A DNA stretch of 64,000 nucleotides, from positions 72,405 through 136,404 of the forward strand of contig DHVP01000042.1 in the NCBI GenBank assembly GCA_002412715.1. Direction: 5' to 3'. Of the stretch, positions 43,809 to 51,645 are shown one piece after another. The notes under the pieces were generated by a model that was not told the DNA's origin, searched no databases, and worked only from the letters and a program-made list of their open reading frames with translations. The stretch's first letter is position 1, and every line of letters begins with the position of its first letter. The stretch is from Deltaproteobacteria bacterium UBA5205. Lineage in GTDB: Bacteria; Desulfobacterota; Syntrophorhabdia; Syntrophorhabdales; Syntrophorhabdaceae. The position numbers and the translations under genes are program-made.

Positions 43809-44561
43809 TCAACTGCCTGCTGTTTTGTCGAAGATGGCATAGGCGTCAGAAAGGGAATCCGATCCAGGGGCCAGTTCGAATATGGTCTTTTCAGCCGCGT
43901 CGCCCCGCACGAGCGCTTCATCGTCCCTTACCGTACCTCCGATAACCACGCCTCTTTCCGCCGCAGTCTTTGCCAGCACGGCCTCATCCTTTTCGTGAAA
44001 GCGATTTACGATGACAACGGTCCTGGCGATGTGAAGACCCAATTCGTTTATGATCGAAAGGATCCGCGACACGGTGAGGATGCCACGCGGTGTCGGATCC
44101 GATATCACGTAGAGGACGTCCACGTCCTGCGTCACCAGCCTGCTCATGTGCTCCATGCCCGCTTCGTTGTCAACCACCACGAATGAATAGTTTCCCTTCA
44201 GGGCATCGATATACTTTTTCGCCATGCTGTTGGCCGCACAATAGCACCCGGGACCTTCGGGCCTTCCCATGACAAGGAGGTCGAAGCCCTTGGCCTCGAT
44301 GACGGCCTCCTGTACCTTGTATTCCAGCCAGCTGTCTTTGCTCATGCCCGTGGGAACGTCCTGTTTAAGCTTCTCCCGGGCCTCGCCTATCGTTGAATGA
44401 ACGCTCACCCCCAGGACCTCATTGAGGTTCGAATTGGGGTCCGCGTCCACGGCAAGGACAGGCCCCGCACCCACTTTTTCAACAAGATACCTGACCAGCA
44501 TCCCGCCCAGTGTTGTCTTGCCGACACCACCTTTGCCCGCCAAGGCAATTACTTTAGGCAT
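43809..44561 (-). CDS. cooC: CooC-type nickel-insertion ATPase for CODH/ACS
   Basis: 250 aa MinD/ParA-like P-loop ATPase. Deviant Walker A GKGGVGKTT at residues 9-17, DADPNSNLNEVLG near residue 40, and the dimer-bridging, metal-binding CYCA-like segment (GPGCYCAANSM, near residue 110), which is the C-x-C motif of CooC. It delivers nickel to CODH and ACS. It lies upstream of folD (31 bases) and downstream of the RACo-like gene, separated by a heptad-repeat array. Ribosome site GAAGGAGG. Confidence 0.95.
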   Translation of the reverse strand: MPKVIALAGKGGVGKTTLGGMLVRYLVEKVGAGPVLAVDADPNSNLNEVLGVSVHSTIGEAREKLKQDVPTGMSKDSWLEYKVQEAVIEAKGFDLLVMGRPEGPGCYCAANSMAKKYIDALKGNYSFVVVDNEAGMEHMSRLVTQDVDVLYVISDPTPRGILTVSRILSIINELGLHIARTVVIVNRFHEKDEAVLAKTAAERGVVIGGTVRDDEALVRGDAAEKTIFELAPGSDSLSDAYAIFDKTAGS

Positions 44562-44582
44562 GAGGGCATCCTCCTTCGGAGG

Positions 44583-44712
44583 CAGGTGATAGGTGATGGG
44601 TAATAGGTAATAGGAAAAGATTCTTCAAGTCTTTCCCATAACCCATGACCCATAACCCATAACCTCTCTTCATTCTTTTTCCCATCACCCATCACCTATC
44701 ACCTATTACCTA
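44583..44712. repeat. Large heptad-repeat array between the RACo-like gene and cooC
   Basis: G-rich arm 44583-44614 (AGGTGATAGGTGATGGGTAA...), AT-rich loop with GGAAAAGATTC...CTTTCCC, first C-rich arm 44632-44663 and a second C-rich arm 44679-44712. The last arm overlaps the 3' end of the RACo-like gene and encodes its last residues GNR and the TGA stop. The biggest copy of the family in this window. Confidence 0.85.
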
Positions 44713-46690
44713 TCTTCATTCCCTTCATCACCCCGGGGAATGCCTTTTCGTCCGTATGCGGCAGGAACAGGGCCGCCATGAACTCGTCCATGAACTGCGT
44801 ATTGTTCGACAACTCAATGTTTGTCATCGACCCGGCCACCTCGCTGGTCCTCTCGAAGAAGGCCCGGGATGCGGCCGCTATCCGGGCGCCACCAAGCGAA
44901 GCGTTGCCGAGAAACCGAAAACGCTCGACAGGCAGCTCGGGCAAGAGGCCTATCGCAATTGCCTTTTCAACATCGATAGAATGACCAAAGCCCCCGGCTA
45001 TAATAACCATAGCGAGATCGGTGAATGCAAGACCTCCATTTTCGAGCAGAACCTTGCATCCCGCGTAGATCGCCGCCTTTGTTCTCATGAGATTGTCAAG
45101 GTCGATCTCGGTTAACACGATGTCCCGTTCGATCCGCGTCTCAGCGGCAAAGCACAGGACGTATTCACGGCCGCTCGCATCCTTTCTTATCCGCTCGGTC
45201 GGCTTATCCGTGGAGAACTTCCCGTTCCGGTCGATAACACCCGCAAGAAAAAGATCGGCCACAAGATCGATAAGCCCTGAGCCGCATATACCCAGTGGTT
45301 TTGTCCTTCCAATGGTAAGGATCATGGGTTCCAAAGTGACCGGATTAACACGCACCTTTTCGATGGCCCCCGGGGCCGCCCGCATGCCATGCTGGATGCC
45401 TCCGCCTTCAAAGGCAGGACCGGCGGAACAGGATGCGCACAGGAGCCATTGACTGTTCCCCAGCACGATCTCGCCATTGGTCCCGATGTCCATGAAAAGT
45501 GAAACCTCGTTGCTTTCCGTCATCCCCGACAGGGTCACCCCTGAAACGATGTCGCCTCCAACATAGGACGCGACACCCGGGATTGCGTAAAGGCGCGCGT
45601 GCTCGCCGGGATCGAGACCGATGTCGCGGGGAACGACGGGTGCAAAGGCCGTTGTAAGAGGGGTATACGGCGCCAGCATGATGTGCGTGGGATCGATCCC
45701 GTAAAGAAGGTGCATCATTGTTGTATTACCCGCTGCAACAATGTGGCTGATGTCGGCGGGATCTATGCCCGCCTCTTCAACTATCTCACCGATGAGCCTG
45801 TTGATTGTCGACACGACGACGTCCTGGAGCTTCTTGAGACCTTTGGGTTTCCGGGCATACATGATCCTGGAGATGACATCCTCGCCGTAGCTGATCTGTC
45901 CGTTGTAGTCCGAGGATGTTGCAAGGATCATCCTGCCCCTTCGGGCATCATCGTATGAATTGCCTGATGGCTCTTTTCCGTTGTCGCATTGGATAAGCTG
46001 GGCCGCAATGGTCGTTGTCCCGACATCGACGGCTATCGCGTAGTGGTCCTTTTCCCTGTCGCCCCGTGCGATCCGGGTTATTTCCCTCATCTGGCCGCCA
46101 GTGGCGACGTTCACGGTTATATTCCAGTCCGTTTCCCTGAGGCCGCCACCCAAATCGCGCATCACACCGAGGGGAACAAGAGGTTCTTCACATCCGATCC
46201 TGGGTGCGAGGCACCGCATCAGCCTCGCGGCATCGGAAACGTTGTCCTGCATGTCGGGCCTGGGAAGCCGGAGATTGTATCTGCCGACCAGCGCTTCACA
46301 GCCATACTGACACAAGAGCGATCGATCGATGGCTCCGGCATCTACATCGCTCATAACGGCCGACCTTCTGAGAATGCTTCTATCTACCTGCGATTCCAGG
46401 GGAATCTCGACTATGGCATCACCCTTGATGGATGAACTGCAGGCAAGACGAAAACCTATAGCCTCGTCCTTTTCACTCAGCGAAGAATGTGGCGATGATT
46501 CAACCGAACCGTCTGCTATCCTGACCCTGCACTTCCCGCAGGCGCCCCTTCCCCCGCAGGAGGCATTGATATGCACCCCCGCCTTCATGGCGATTTCGAG
46601 TAAGTTCTCTCCTTCTTCCGCCGGAATAGTGCGATCTATCGGCAGAAATCTTATCCTGTATTCTCGTGGCATAGTCTTTAGGTTCATCAT
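44699..46690 (-). CDS. RACo-like corrinoid activator (ASKHA ATPase with N-terminal 2Fe-2S ferredoxin)
   Basis: 663 aa. Ferredoxin part at about residues 8-100: CGGRGACGKC with a later Cys in FRLACS, the plant-type [2Fe-2S] pattern. The rest is a DUF4445/ASKHA-type ATPase: AIAVDVGTTTIAAQLIQC, VAAGNTTMMHLLYGIDP, MDIGTNGEIVLG, SAGPAFEGGGIQHGM, GICGSGLIDLVADLFLAGVI. RACo re-reduces cob(II)alamin of the corrinoid Fe-S protein. The alternative ATG (residue 7, PREYRIRF) is nearly as good a start. First gene of the cluster; its stop is provided by a heptad repeat. Confidence 0.93.
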   Translation of the reverse strand: MMNLKTMPREYRIRFLPIDRTIPAEEGENLLEIAMKAGVHINASCGGRGACGKCRVRIADGSVESSPHSSLSEKDEAIGFRLACSSSIKGDAIVEIPLESQVDRSILRRSAVMSDVDAGAIDRSLLCQYGCEALVGRYNLRLPRPDMQDNVSDAARLMRCLAPRIGCEEPLVPLGVMRDLGGGLRETDWNITVNVATGGQMREITRIARGDREKDHYAIAVDVGTTTIAAQLIQCDNGKEPSGNSYDDARRGRMILATSSDYNGQISYGEDVISRIMYARKPKGLKKLQDVVVSTINRLIGEIVEEAGIDPADISHIVAAGNTTMMHLLYGIDPTHIMLAPYTPLTTAFAPVVPRDIGLDPGEHARLYAIPGVASYVGGDIVSGVTLSGMTESNEVSLFMDIGTNGEIVLGNSQWLLCASCSAGPAFEGGGIQHGMRAAPGAIEKVRVNPVTLEPMILTIGRTKPLGICGSGLIDLVADLFLAGVIDRNGKFSTDKPTERIRKDASGREYVLCFAAETRIERDIVLTEIDLDNLMRTKAAIYAGCKVLLENGGLAFTDLAMVIIAGGFGHSIDVEKAIAIGLLPELPVERFRFLGNASLGGARIAAASRAFFERTSEVAGSMTNIELSNNTQFMDEFMAALFLPHTDEKAFPGVMKGMKIGNR

Positions 46691-46819
46691 TCTACCAAAT
46701 TATCAAATCTTTGAACATACCCTATTTAAGGTCCTCTCTCCTGGAAGTGCTGTATGCCGCTTATCCGTTCACTATCATAAATCCACGTGCCCCGTTCGGG
46801 CAGCTGGCTTCTTCAAGCA

Positions 46820-46868
46820 GTATTATCAACAAATTAACGTTGACAAATATTCCCGAATATTATATAGT
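46820..46868. promoter_or_regulatory. Divergent promoter region between the RACo-like gene and iclR
   Basis: Plus strand: TTGACA (46840-46845), 17-base spacer, TATAGT (46863-46868). The spacer is filled by the palindrome AATATT-CCCG-AATATT (46846-46861). A second inverted repeat TTCAT-CATA-ATGAA lies at 46870-46883. Minus strand: TTGTCA at 46841-46846 with TAATAC (46820-46825), 15-base spacing, a weak promoter for the acs operon. The palindromes are candidate IclR operators. Confidence 0.65.
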
Positions 46869-46885
46869 GTTCATCATAATGAATT

Positions 46886-47635
46886 ATGTATAGCGCGCCC
46901 GTCATAAAGAAAACCTTCGAAGTACTTACCCTTATCGTTGACAGCAAGAGGCCCCTCGGCGTCACCGAGATCGCAAGGACGCTGGCTCTCAGCAAAAGTA
47001 CCGTCTTCGGGATACTCAAGGCCCTTCAGGAAGGGAACCTCATCGTCAAGAGTAAATCCACAAAGCGCTACACCACGGGAGAAGAACTCTTCAAGATTGC
47101 CAAACGGGTCCTTCAGGGCGGCGAACTTAGTTCCATCGCCCGGCCTTTCCTGGAAAAACTCGTCGAAGACGTCGACGAAACGGTCTTCCTTTGCGTCCGC
47201 GAAGACAGCGTCGTCAAGGTGATAGAAACCATAGAGACACGAAAGAAACTGAAGATATCATCCCCCGTCGGAACGAGACTGCCCATAACCGCCTCTGTTT
47301 TCTGCAAGGCCTTTCTCTCTCCCATGGAAGACAACGAGATCAGGGATTTCCTGAAGGAAAAAGGCCTGCCGAAATACACCACAAACAGCATCACCGACGT
47401 CGACCGCTTCATTGATGAAGTCAAAATCGCGCGGAAACGCCATTACAGCCTCGATCTTGAAGAGTACCTTATGGGCGTCAGGGCAATCGCCACGCTTGTC
47501 TATGCCAATGATTACCCCGTCGGGGCCATCTGCATTCTCGGTTTTGCCGGCTCCATGCCAACGGAAAAACTACCCGAAATGGCACAACATCTCATAGCCA
47601 CAGCCCGCAAAATATCAGAAAGACTCTCGCAGTAG
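46886..47635 (+). CDS. IclR family transcriptional regulator
   Basis: 249 aa. Winged-helix DNA-binding domain at about residues 6-65 (VIKKTFEVLTLIVDSKRPLGVTEIARTLALSKSTVFGILKAL, in parts) and an IclR effector domain at about 80-245 (DVDETVFLCVREDSVVKVIET, ISSPVGTRLPITASVFCKAFLS). Divergently placed to the RACo/cooC/folD/acs operon, so it is a good candidate regulator of it. No ribosome site is seen before the ATG and the predicted start of transcription is only about 11 bases upstream, so the mRNA may have a very short or nearly absent leader. Confidence 0.93.
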   Translation: MYSAPVIKKTFEVLTLIVDSKRPLGVTEIARTLALSKSTVFGILKALQEGNLIVKSKSTKRYTTGEELFKIAKRVLQGGELSSIARPFLEKLVEDVDETVFLCVREDSVVKVIETIETRKKLKISSPVGTRLPITASVFCKAFLSPMEDNEIRDFLKEKGLPKYTTNSITDVDRFIDEVKIARKRHYSLDLEEYLMGVRAIATLVYANDYPVGAICILGFAGSMPTEKLPEMAQHLIATARKISERLSQ

Positions 47636-47833
47636 GAAAAGAGAATTTCGCGTTTCATGGAAAGGCAATTAAAGGATTTCTTGCTTTGAAACCCGAAACC
47701 GTCTTTATTTTGCCTTCTTAAAGATCTCGACTGCCTTTTAATACATCTTTTTATCGATTTTTTTTTGCTCTATGCTTAATCCCGTCGTGGTATCATAGAC
47801 AACACCCGCTGCGAAAAAGGAGGTCCCGGAACC

Positions 47834-48376
47834 ATGACAAAGCCCGAAAATCCTGTTCATGACGTGCTTCAGAATCTCCCTCGGGAGACGCTCATAGAGC
47901 TCATCAAGATGTATTCGAGGAACTGGCACACCTGTGACGGACTATGGTTCTCCGGGGTGGAGGACCGTTACGGAACCGAGAAAGCTCTCGAAATCGATAT
48001 CACCATGTGGGATACATCCTCAAGACTGGAGGCCGGAAGAATAAAAGAAATCCTTGCCATGCCTGACAATGCCGGGCTTGACGAGGTTCTCCGGGCCGTC
48101 AACCTTATGAGCTGGGCGGCAAAATGTTCCTACCGTATTGAAAAAAGCGGCGAAACGGCCCTCCTTACAGTAATCTCCTGTCCGCCGCAGGAAGCCCGCA
48201 TCAAATCGGGCAAGGGTGTATTCGCGTGCCGGCCCACCTTTGAGCATGGGTTCACGAATGTCGCGGCGGTTATCGATCCAAGAGTCAGGGTATCGTGCAA
48301 ATACTGTCCTCCGGGGCCCTATCCTTCAGACAGCTGGTGCCAGTGGGAATTCAAAGGGCCGGAAGGGCCTCCATAA
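47834..48376 (+). CDS. DUF6125-like protein with Cys-rich C-terminus
   Basis: 180 aa. The N-terminal part (LIELIKMYSRNWHTCDGLWFSGVEDRYGTEKALEIDITMW, in parts) has the WxxxDGLWF-x-GVE pattern that I associate with DUF6125 proteins of anaerobes. C-terminal half: ISCPPQEARIKSGKGVFACRPT and VSCKYCPPGPYPSDSWCQWEF, with six cysteines in total, a possible metal or corrinoid site. AAGGAGG ribosome site. Next to the IclR gene and to the acs region, so linked to C1 or methyl metabolism by position only. Function not established. Confidence 0.78.
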   Translation: MTKPENPVHDVLQNLPRETLIELIKMYSRNWHTCDGLWFSGVEDRYGTEKALEIDITMWDTSSRLEAGRIKEILAMPDNAGLDEVLRAVNLMSWAAKCSYRIEKSGETALLTVISCPPQEARIKSGKGVFACRPTFEHGFTNVAAVIDPRVRVSCKYCPPGPYPSDSWCQWEFKGPEGPP

Positions 48377-48394
48377 GCCGCACGGGTTTACTCT

Positions 48395-48967
48395 TCATCG
48401 CAGATATTGTGTCTTGTCTTTTACTGCCTTTCTGGGGACCTCGCGTATGTCCGATGCCCGCTGCCCCAGGCACACAAGAGCAAGGGGCACCTTAGCATCC
48501 TCGATGCCCAGTATTTCCCTTATGGCCTTTTTGTCGAAGAGAGTATACCAGAGCGAACCCAGTCCGAATGAATAGGCGGCAAGGTGCATGTTCTGGATCG
48601 CGGCGGCACAGGCGGCCTGGTAGCCCATATTGCCCTCCTCCATGAACATGTCCACACCGGTCTTCTTCGGGTCCCCCACCACCACGATCATGGCGGGCGC
48701 CTCCTTCAGAAAATCAACCTCATAGGAATCAAGCCATTTCCAGCCGCTTTTCTCAAAGGCCCATAACCTGCAGCGATCCGCTTCCGTGAATATCTTCTCC
48801 CTGATCTGTCGATTTGTGATAACAAAGAATTCCCACGGCTGGGTGTTGAGCGGTGAAGGGGCCCAGGTCGCGGCCTCCAGTATCTTGTCGATCACTTCGT
48901 CGCTGACCGGAGCCGGCAGGAAATCCCGACAACTCCTCCTTCCGCGCATAGCCTCAAATAGATCCAT
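48395..48967 (-). CDS. Nitroreductase family protein
   Basis: 190 aa FMN-dependent oxidoreductase fold. N-terminal MRGRRSCRDFLPAPVSDEVI binds FMN phosphate, then ATWAPSPLNTQPWEFFVI, AAAIQNMHLAAYSFGLGSLWYT and LVCLGQRASD, all typical. Substrate unknown; quinones, flavins and nitro compounds are typical for the family. It is convergent to the DUF6125-like gene, 18 bases apart. Confidence 0.93.
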   Translation of the reverse strand: MDLFEAMRGRRSCRDFLPAPVSDEVIDKILEAATWAPSPLNTQPWEFFVITNRQIREKIFTEADRCRLWAFEKSGWKWLDSYEVDFLKEAPAMIVVVGDPKKTGVDMFMEEGNMGYQAACAAAIQNMHLAAYSFGLGSLWYTLFDKKAIREILGIEDAKVPLALVCLGQRASDIREVPRKAVKDKTQYLR

Positions 48968-49296
48968 ATCATCCCCCTTTTCGCTTTTTCCCCTCCCTTT
49001 CGATGTTATCAGTCGGATGGTGTTCCTGTCAATTGTAAGCTAAGCGGCAGAAATTTAAGTTAAAGTTGACATCATCACCGCGAGCGGTGTAAAATTTTTT
49101 TGAACCGGAGCACTCAGGGACATCCGGCAAAGAAGTATCCCGCACCGGCTAAAAGTGTCCACCGTGTTGAGAAAAACCCTCACATTAATCAATCCCACAT
49201 TGAAGGTGGCTCAACGACAAGACAGGTCTACGTTCTAAGTTCCAGGTTAGAAATAAGGACCTCGGGCAGCGAACACCGATCGGGCAGGGACCAAGC
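48968..49296. other. Intergenic region with a strong divergent-side promoter
   Basis: 329 bases without a supported gene. The only clear element is the plus-strand promoter at 49066-49095. No ORF with a ribosome site is seen, and no hairpin with a U-tract. Confidence 0.6.
49066..49095 (+). promoter_or_regulatory. Sigma-70 promoter for the histidine kinase operon, palindrome in the spacer
   Basis: TTGACA (49066-49071), 18-base spacer, TAAAAT (49090-49095). The spacer contains CACCG-CGAG-CGGTG (about 49076-49089), an inverted repeat placed like an operator. A leader of about 200 bases would precede the kinase start at 49297. Confidence 0.75.
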
Positions 49297-50793
49297 ATGA
49301 GAAAGAAACTGGCGCAAACGGTACTGGCATCTCGAAACAATTTGATATTTGAACATCGGCAAAGGGCGGAAGCCACCGAGGAAGAACTCTACAAGACCAT
49401 CGCCAACAATCTGCAGGTAGGCGTCTATATTGCCGCAAACAAGAGATTTGAATTCGCTAACTTCCACATTCAGGAATACACCGGCTACACGGAAGCGGAA
49501 ATGCTGGAGATGGATCCCCTCGGCCTCGTCCATCCTGACGACAAGGAAACAGTAACCAGGGATGCCGTCCATATGCTCAAGGGTCTCCGGCTGGCACCCT
49601 ACGAATACAGGCTGATAACGAAACAGGGACAGATCAAATGGATCCTGGAAACGGTGACACCCATCAACTTCAAGGGGCAACGGGCCGTCCTCGGCAATGC
49701 AATGGATATCACGGAACACAAAGAGGCAAAAGTAAGCCTCGAGGAACTGGACGCCTTGAAATCGTCCATCCTGGACGCCATTCCGCAGGCTGTTGTCGGA
49801 CTGGAGAACCGGCGGATCAACTTCGCCAATACGGCTGTCGAAGAAGTCTTCGGATGGCGACCGGAGGAACTTATCGGGAAAAGCGTTACCCTCTTTTACA
49901 GGAATGATAAAGAAGCTGACGAGATCGGCCGTCACTTCTACAGCGGCCTCGAACATCAGCGCACGTATGTCGCCGAATTCAAATGCCGCCGCAAAGACGG
50001 CAGGGACATTCTCTGTCGAATGAGATCGGCCCGGATCGGGGACGTATTGAAGGATCGGCGCATCGTCATCACCTACGAAGACATCACCGAACAGAGACGA
50101 GCCGAGGAAGAACTGGCGAATTCACGGGAACAGCTTCGCGATCTGTCCATCTATCTTCAATCCGTCAGGGAAAAAGAGAGCACCAGGATAGCCCGGGAAA
50201 TACATGACGAACTCGGGCAGTCACTTACGGCCCTCCAGATGGACCTTGCCTGGCTGAGTTTCTCCATACCCCCGGGCGACTTGTCCCTGGCTGGAAAGGT
50301 ACAGCGCATGAGAGGGCTCGTGGACACGACCATCGACAGCGTACATCGAATATCAACGGAGCTCAGACCAATTCTGCTCGACGATCTCGGGCTTACGGCC
50401 GCCATGGAATGGCAGGTCGGGGAGTTTCAGGCAAGAACCGGCGTGCGGTGTGATGCACGTTTCGACTGTAAAGACCGCGCCGTCGAAAAAGATCTGGCCA
50501 CAACCATTTTTCGTATTTTCCAGGAGACCTTGACCAACATAACGCGCCACGCCGATGCGACGCTGGTCCGGGTGGGTCTCGTTCAGAAGGGTGATGAACT
50601 CCGCCTTGAAGTCTCCGACAATGGAATAGGAATAACACCGGAGCAGATCGTCGACCCAAAGTCGTTCGGAATCGTGGGTATTCGGGAACGAGTCAATCTC
50701 TGGGGCGGCAGCGTGAGTATAACAGGCAAACCGCGCAAGGGGACCACGATCAAGGTACGGATACCCATGCACCACAGGAGAAGGATAATATGA
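49297..50793 (+). CDS. PAS-domain sensor histidine kinase (NarX/DegS-like, HisKA_3)
   Basis: 498 aa, no membrane segment: a soluble cytoplasmic kinase. Two PAS domains at about residues 35-140 and 155-268, a short coiled linker, then a dimerisation and phosphoacceptor helix REIHDELGQ with His303, and an HATPase_c domain (ETLTNITRHADATLVRV, EVSDNGIGI) at about 395-490. This is the kinase class that pairs with NarL/LuxR-type response regulators, as here: the next gene overlaps by 4 bases. Candidate signals are redox or gas ligands sensed in the PAS domains, but no cofactor-binding residues can be named. Confidence 0.94.
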   Translation: MRKKLAQTVLASRNNLIFEHRQRAEATEEELYKTIANNLQVGVYIAANKRFEFANFHIQEYTGYTEAEMLEMDPLGLVHPDDKETVTRDAVHMLKGLRLAPYEYRLITKQGQIKWILETVTPINFKGQRAVLGNAMDITEHKEAKVSLEELDALKSSILDAIPQAVVGLENRRINFANTAVEEVFGWRPEELIGKSVTLFYRNDKEADEIGRHFYSGLEHQRTYVAEFKCRRKDGRDILCRMRSARIGDVLKDRRIVITYEDITEQRRAEEELANSREQLRDLSIYLQSVREKESTRIAREIHDELGQSLTALQMDLAWLSFSIPPGDLSLAGKVQRMRGLVDTTIDSVHRISTELRPILLDDLGLTAAMEWQVGEFQARTGVRCDARFDCKDRAVEKDLATTIFRIFQETLTNITRHADATLVRVGLVQKGDELRLEVSDNGIGITPEQIVDPKSFGIVGIRERVNLWGGSVSITGKPRKGTTIKVRIPMHHRRRII

Positions 50794-51422
50794 TACGAAT
50801 TCTTGTTGCGGACGATCATGCCGTCGTCCGGGAAGGCATAAAACAAATTCTGGCGGGCCTGGAAGACATGATAGTTGAAGATGAGGCGGAAAGCGGCCAG
50901 GATGTACTCTTGAAAATGTCTTCAAAAGACTACGACTTGATCCTCCTGGACATTTCCATGCCCGGAAAAAGCGGACTGGAAATCCTGGAAGAGATCAAGG
51001 TCATTCGGCCCAAACTGCCCGTCCTCATTCTCAGCATGCACCCCGAGGAACAGTACGCAGTTCGGATGCTTCGTGCCGGTGCCTCAGGATATCTTACGAA
51101 AGCGAGCGCACCCCAGGAACTGATCAGTGCGATTCGAAAGGTCTCGCGGGGCGGCAAATACATCACCGTCTCGCTGGCTGAAAAGCTGGCTTTCGAACTC
51201 GACGCCGGCGCCCAGAAACCGAGGCACGAGCGGCTTTCCAACCGTGAATACCAGGTCATGCTGATGCTTGCCTCCGGATTATCGGTGAGTGAGGTGGCCG
51301 AAGAACTTTGCCTCAGCGCAAAAACCATCAGCACATACCGGACCCGGATCCTTGAAAAGATGGACATGAAAAAGAATGCGGAACTTACCCTCTATGCGGT
51401 AAAGAACAACCTCATTCTTTAA
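50790..51422 (+). CDS. NarL/LuxR-family response regulator
   Basis: 210 aa. Receiver domain with Asp8/Asp9 acidic pocket, phosphoacceptor Asp54 (LILLDISMPG) and Lys in GYLTKASAP; C-terminal LuxR helix-turn-helix (LSNREYQVMLMLASGLSVSEVAEELCLSAKTISTYRTRIL, in parts). Overlaps the kinase stop by 4 bases. Target genes are unknown; nearby genes such as the downstream acetate genes are candidates. Confidence 0.95.
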   Translation: MIRILVADDHAVVREGIKQILAGLEDMIVEDEAESGQDVLLKMSSKDYDLILLDISMPGKSGLEILEEIKVIRPKLPVLILSMHPEEQYAVRMLRAGASGYLTKASAPQELISAIRKVSRGGKYITVSLAEKLAFELDAGAQKPRHERLSNREYQVMLMLASGLSVSEVAEELCLSAKTISTYRTRILEKMDMKKNAELTLYAVKNNLIL

Positions 51423-51645
51423 GAGGCCGTTCCCCTACCCCCGCCAAAGTGAAACCCCTCGGTCGCGTTTCCCGTGCATATGACCAGTCTTTTTATCTCC
51501 CCCTGTCAGTTATTTACTGTCAGGGAATCTCTTACTTATTCGGACATAAGAAACAGACGCGAGCCGATACCACCCATGCCCCTGACGTGCAATACCACAA
51601 TAGCGGTGATTGCAGAGCTACTGACAGACGCCGAAGGAACGGGAA

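Noticed and set aside
43778..43921. 48-residue N-terminal extension of FolD
   Set aside because: It overlaps cooC and lacks similarity to FolD; ATG 43777 has a strong ribosome site and the standard FolD N-terminus.
44583..44712. Heptad array considered as CRISPR
   Set aside because: Units are 7 bases and degenerate, no spacers of uniform length and no cas genes.
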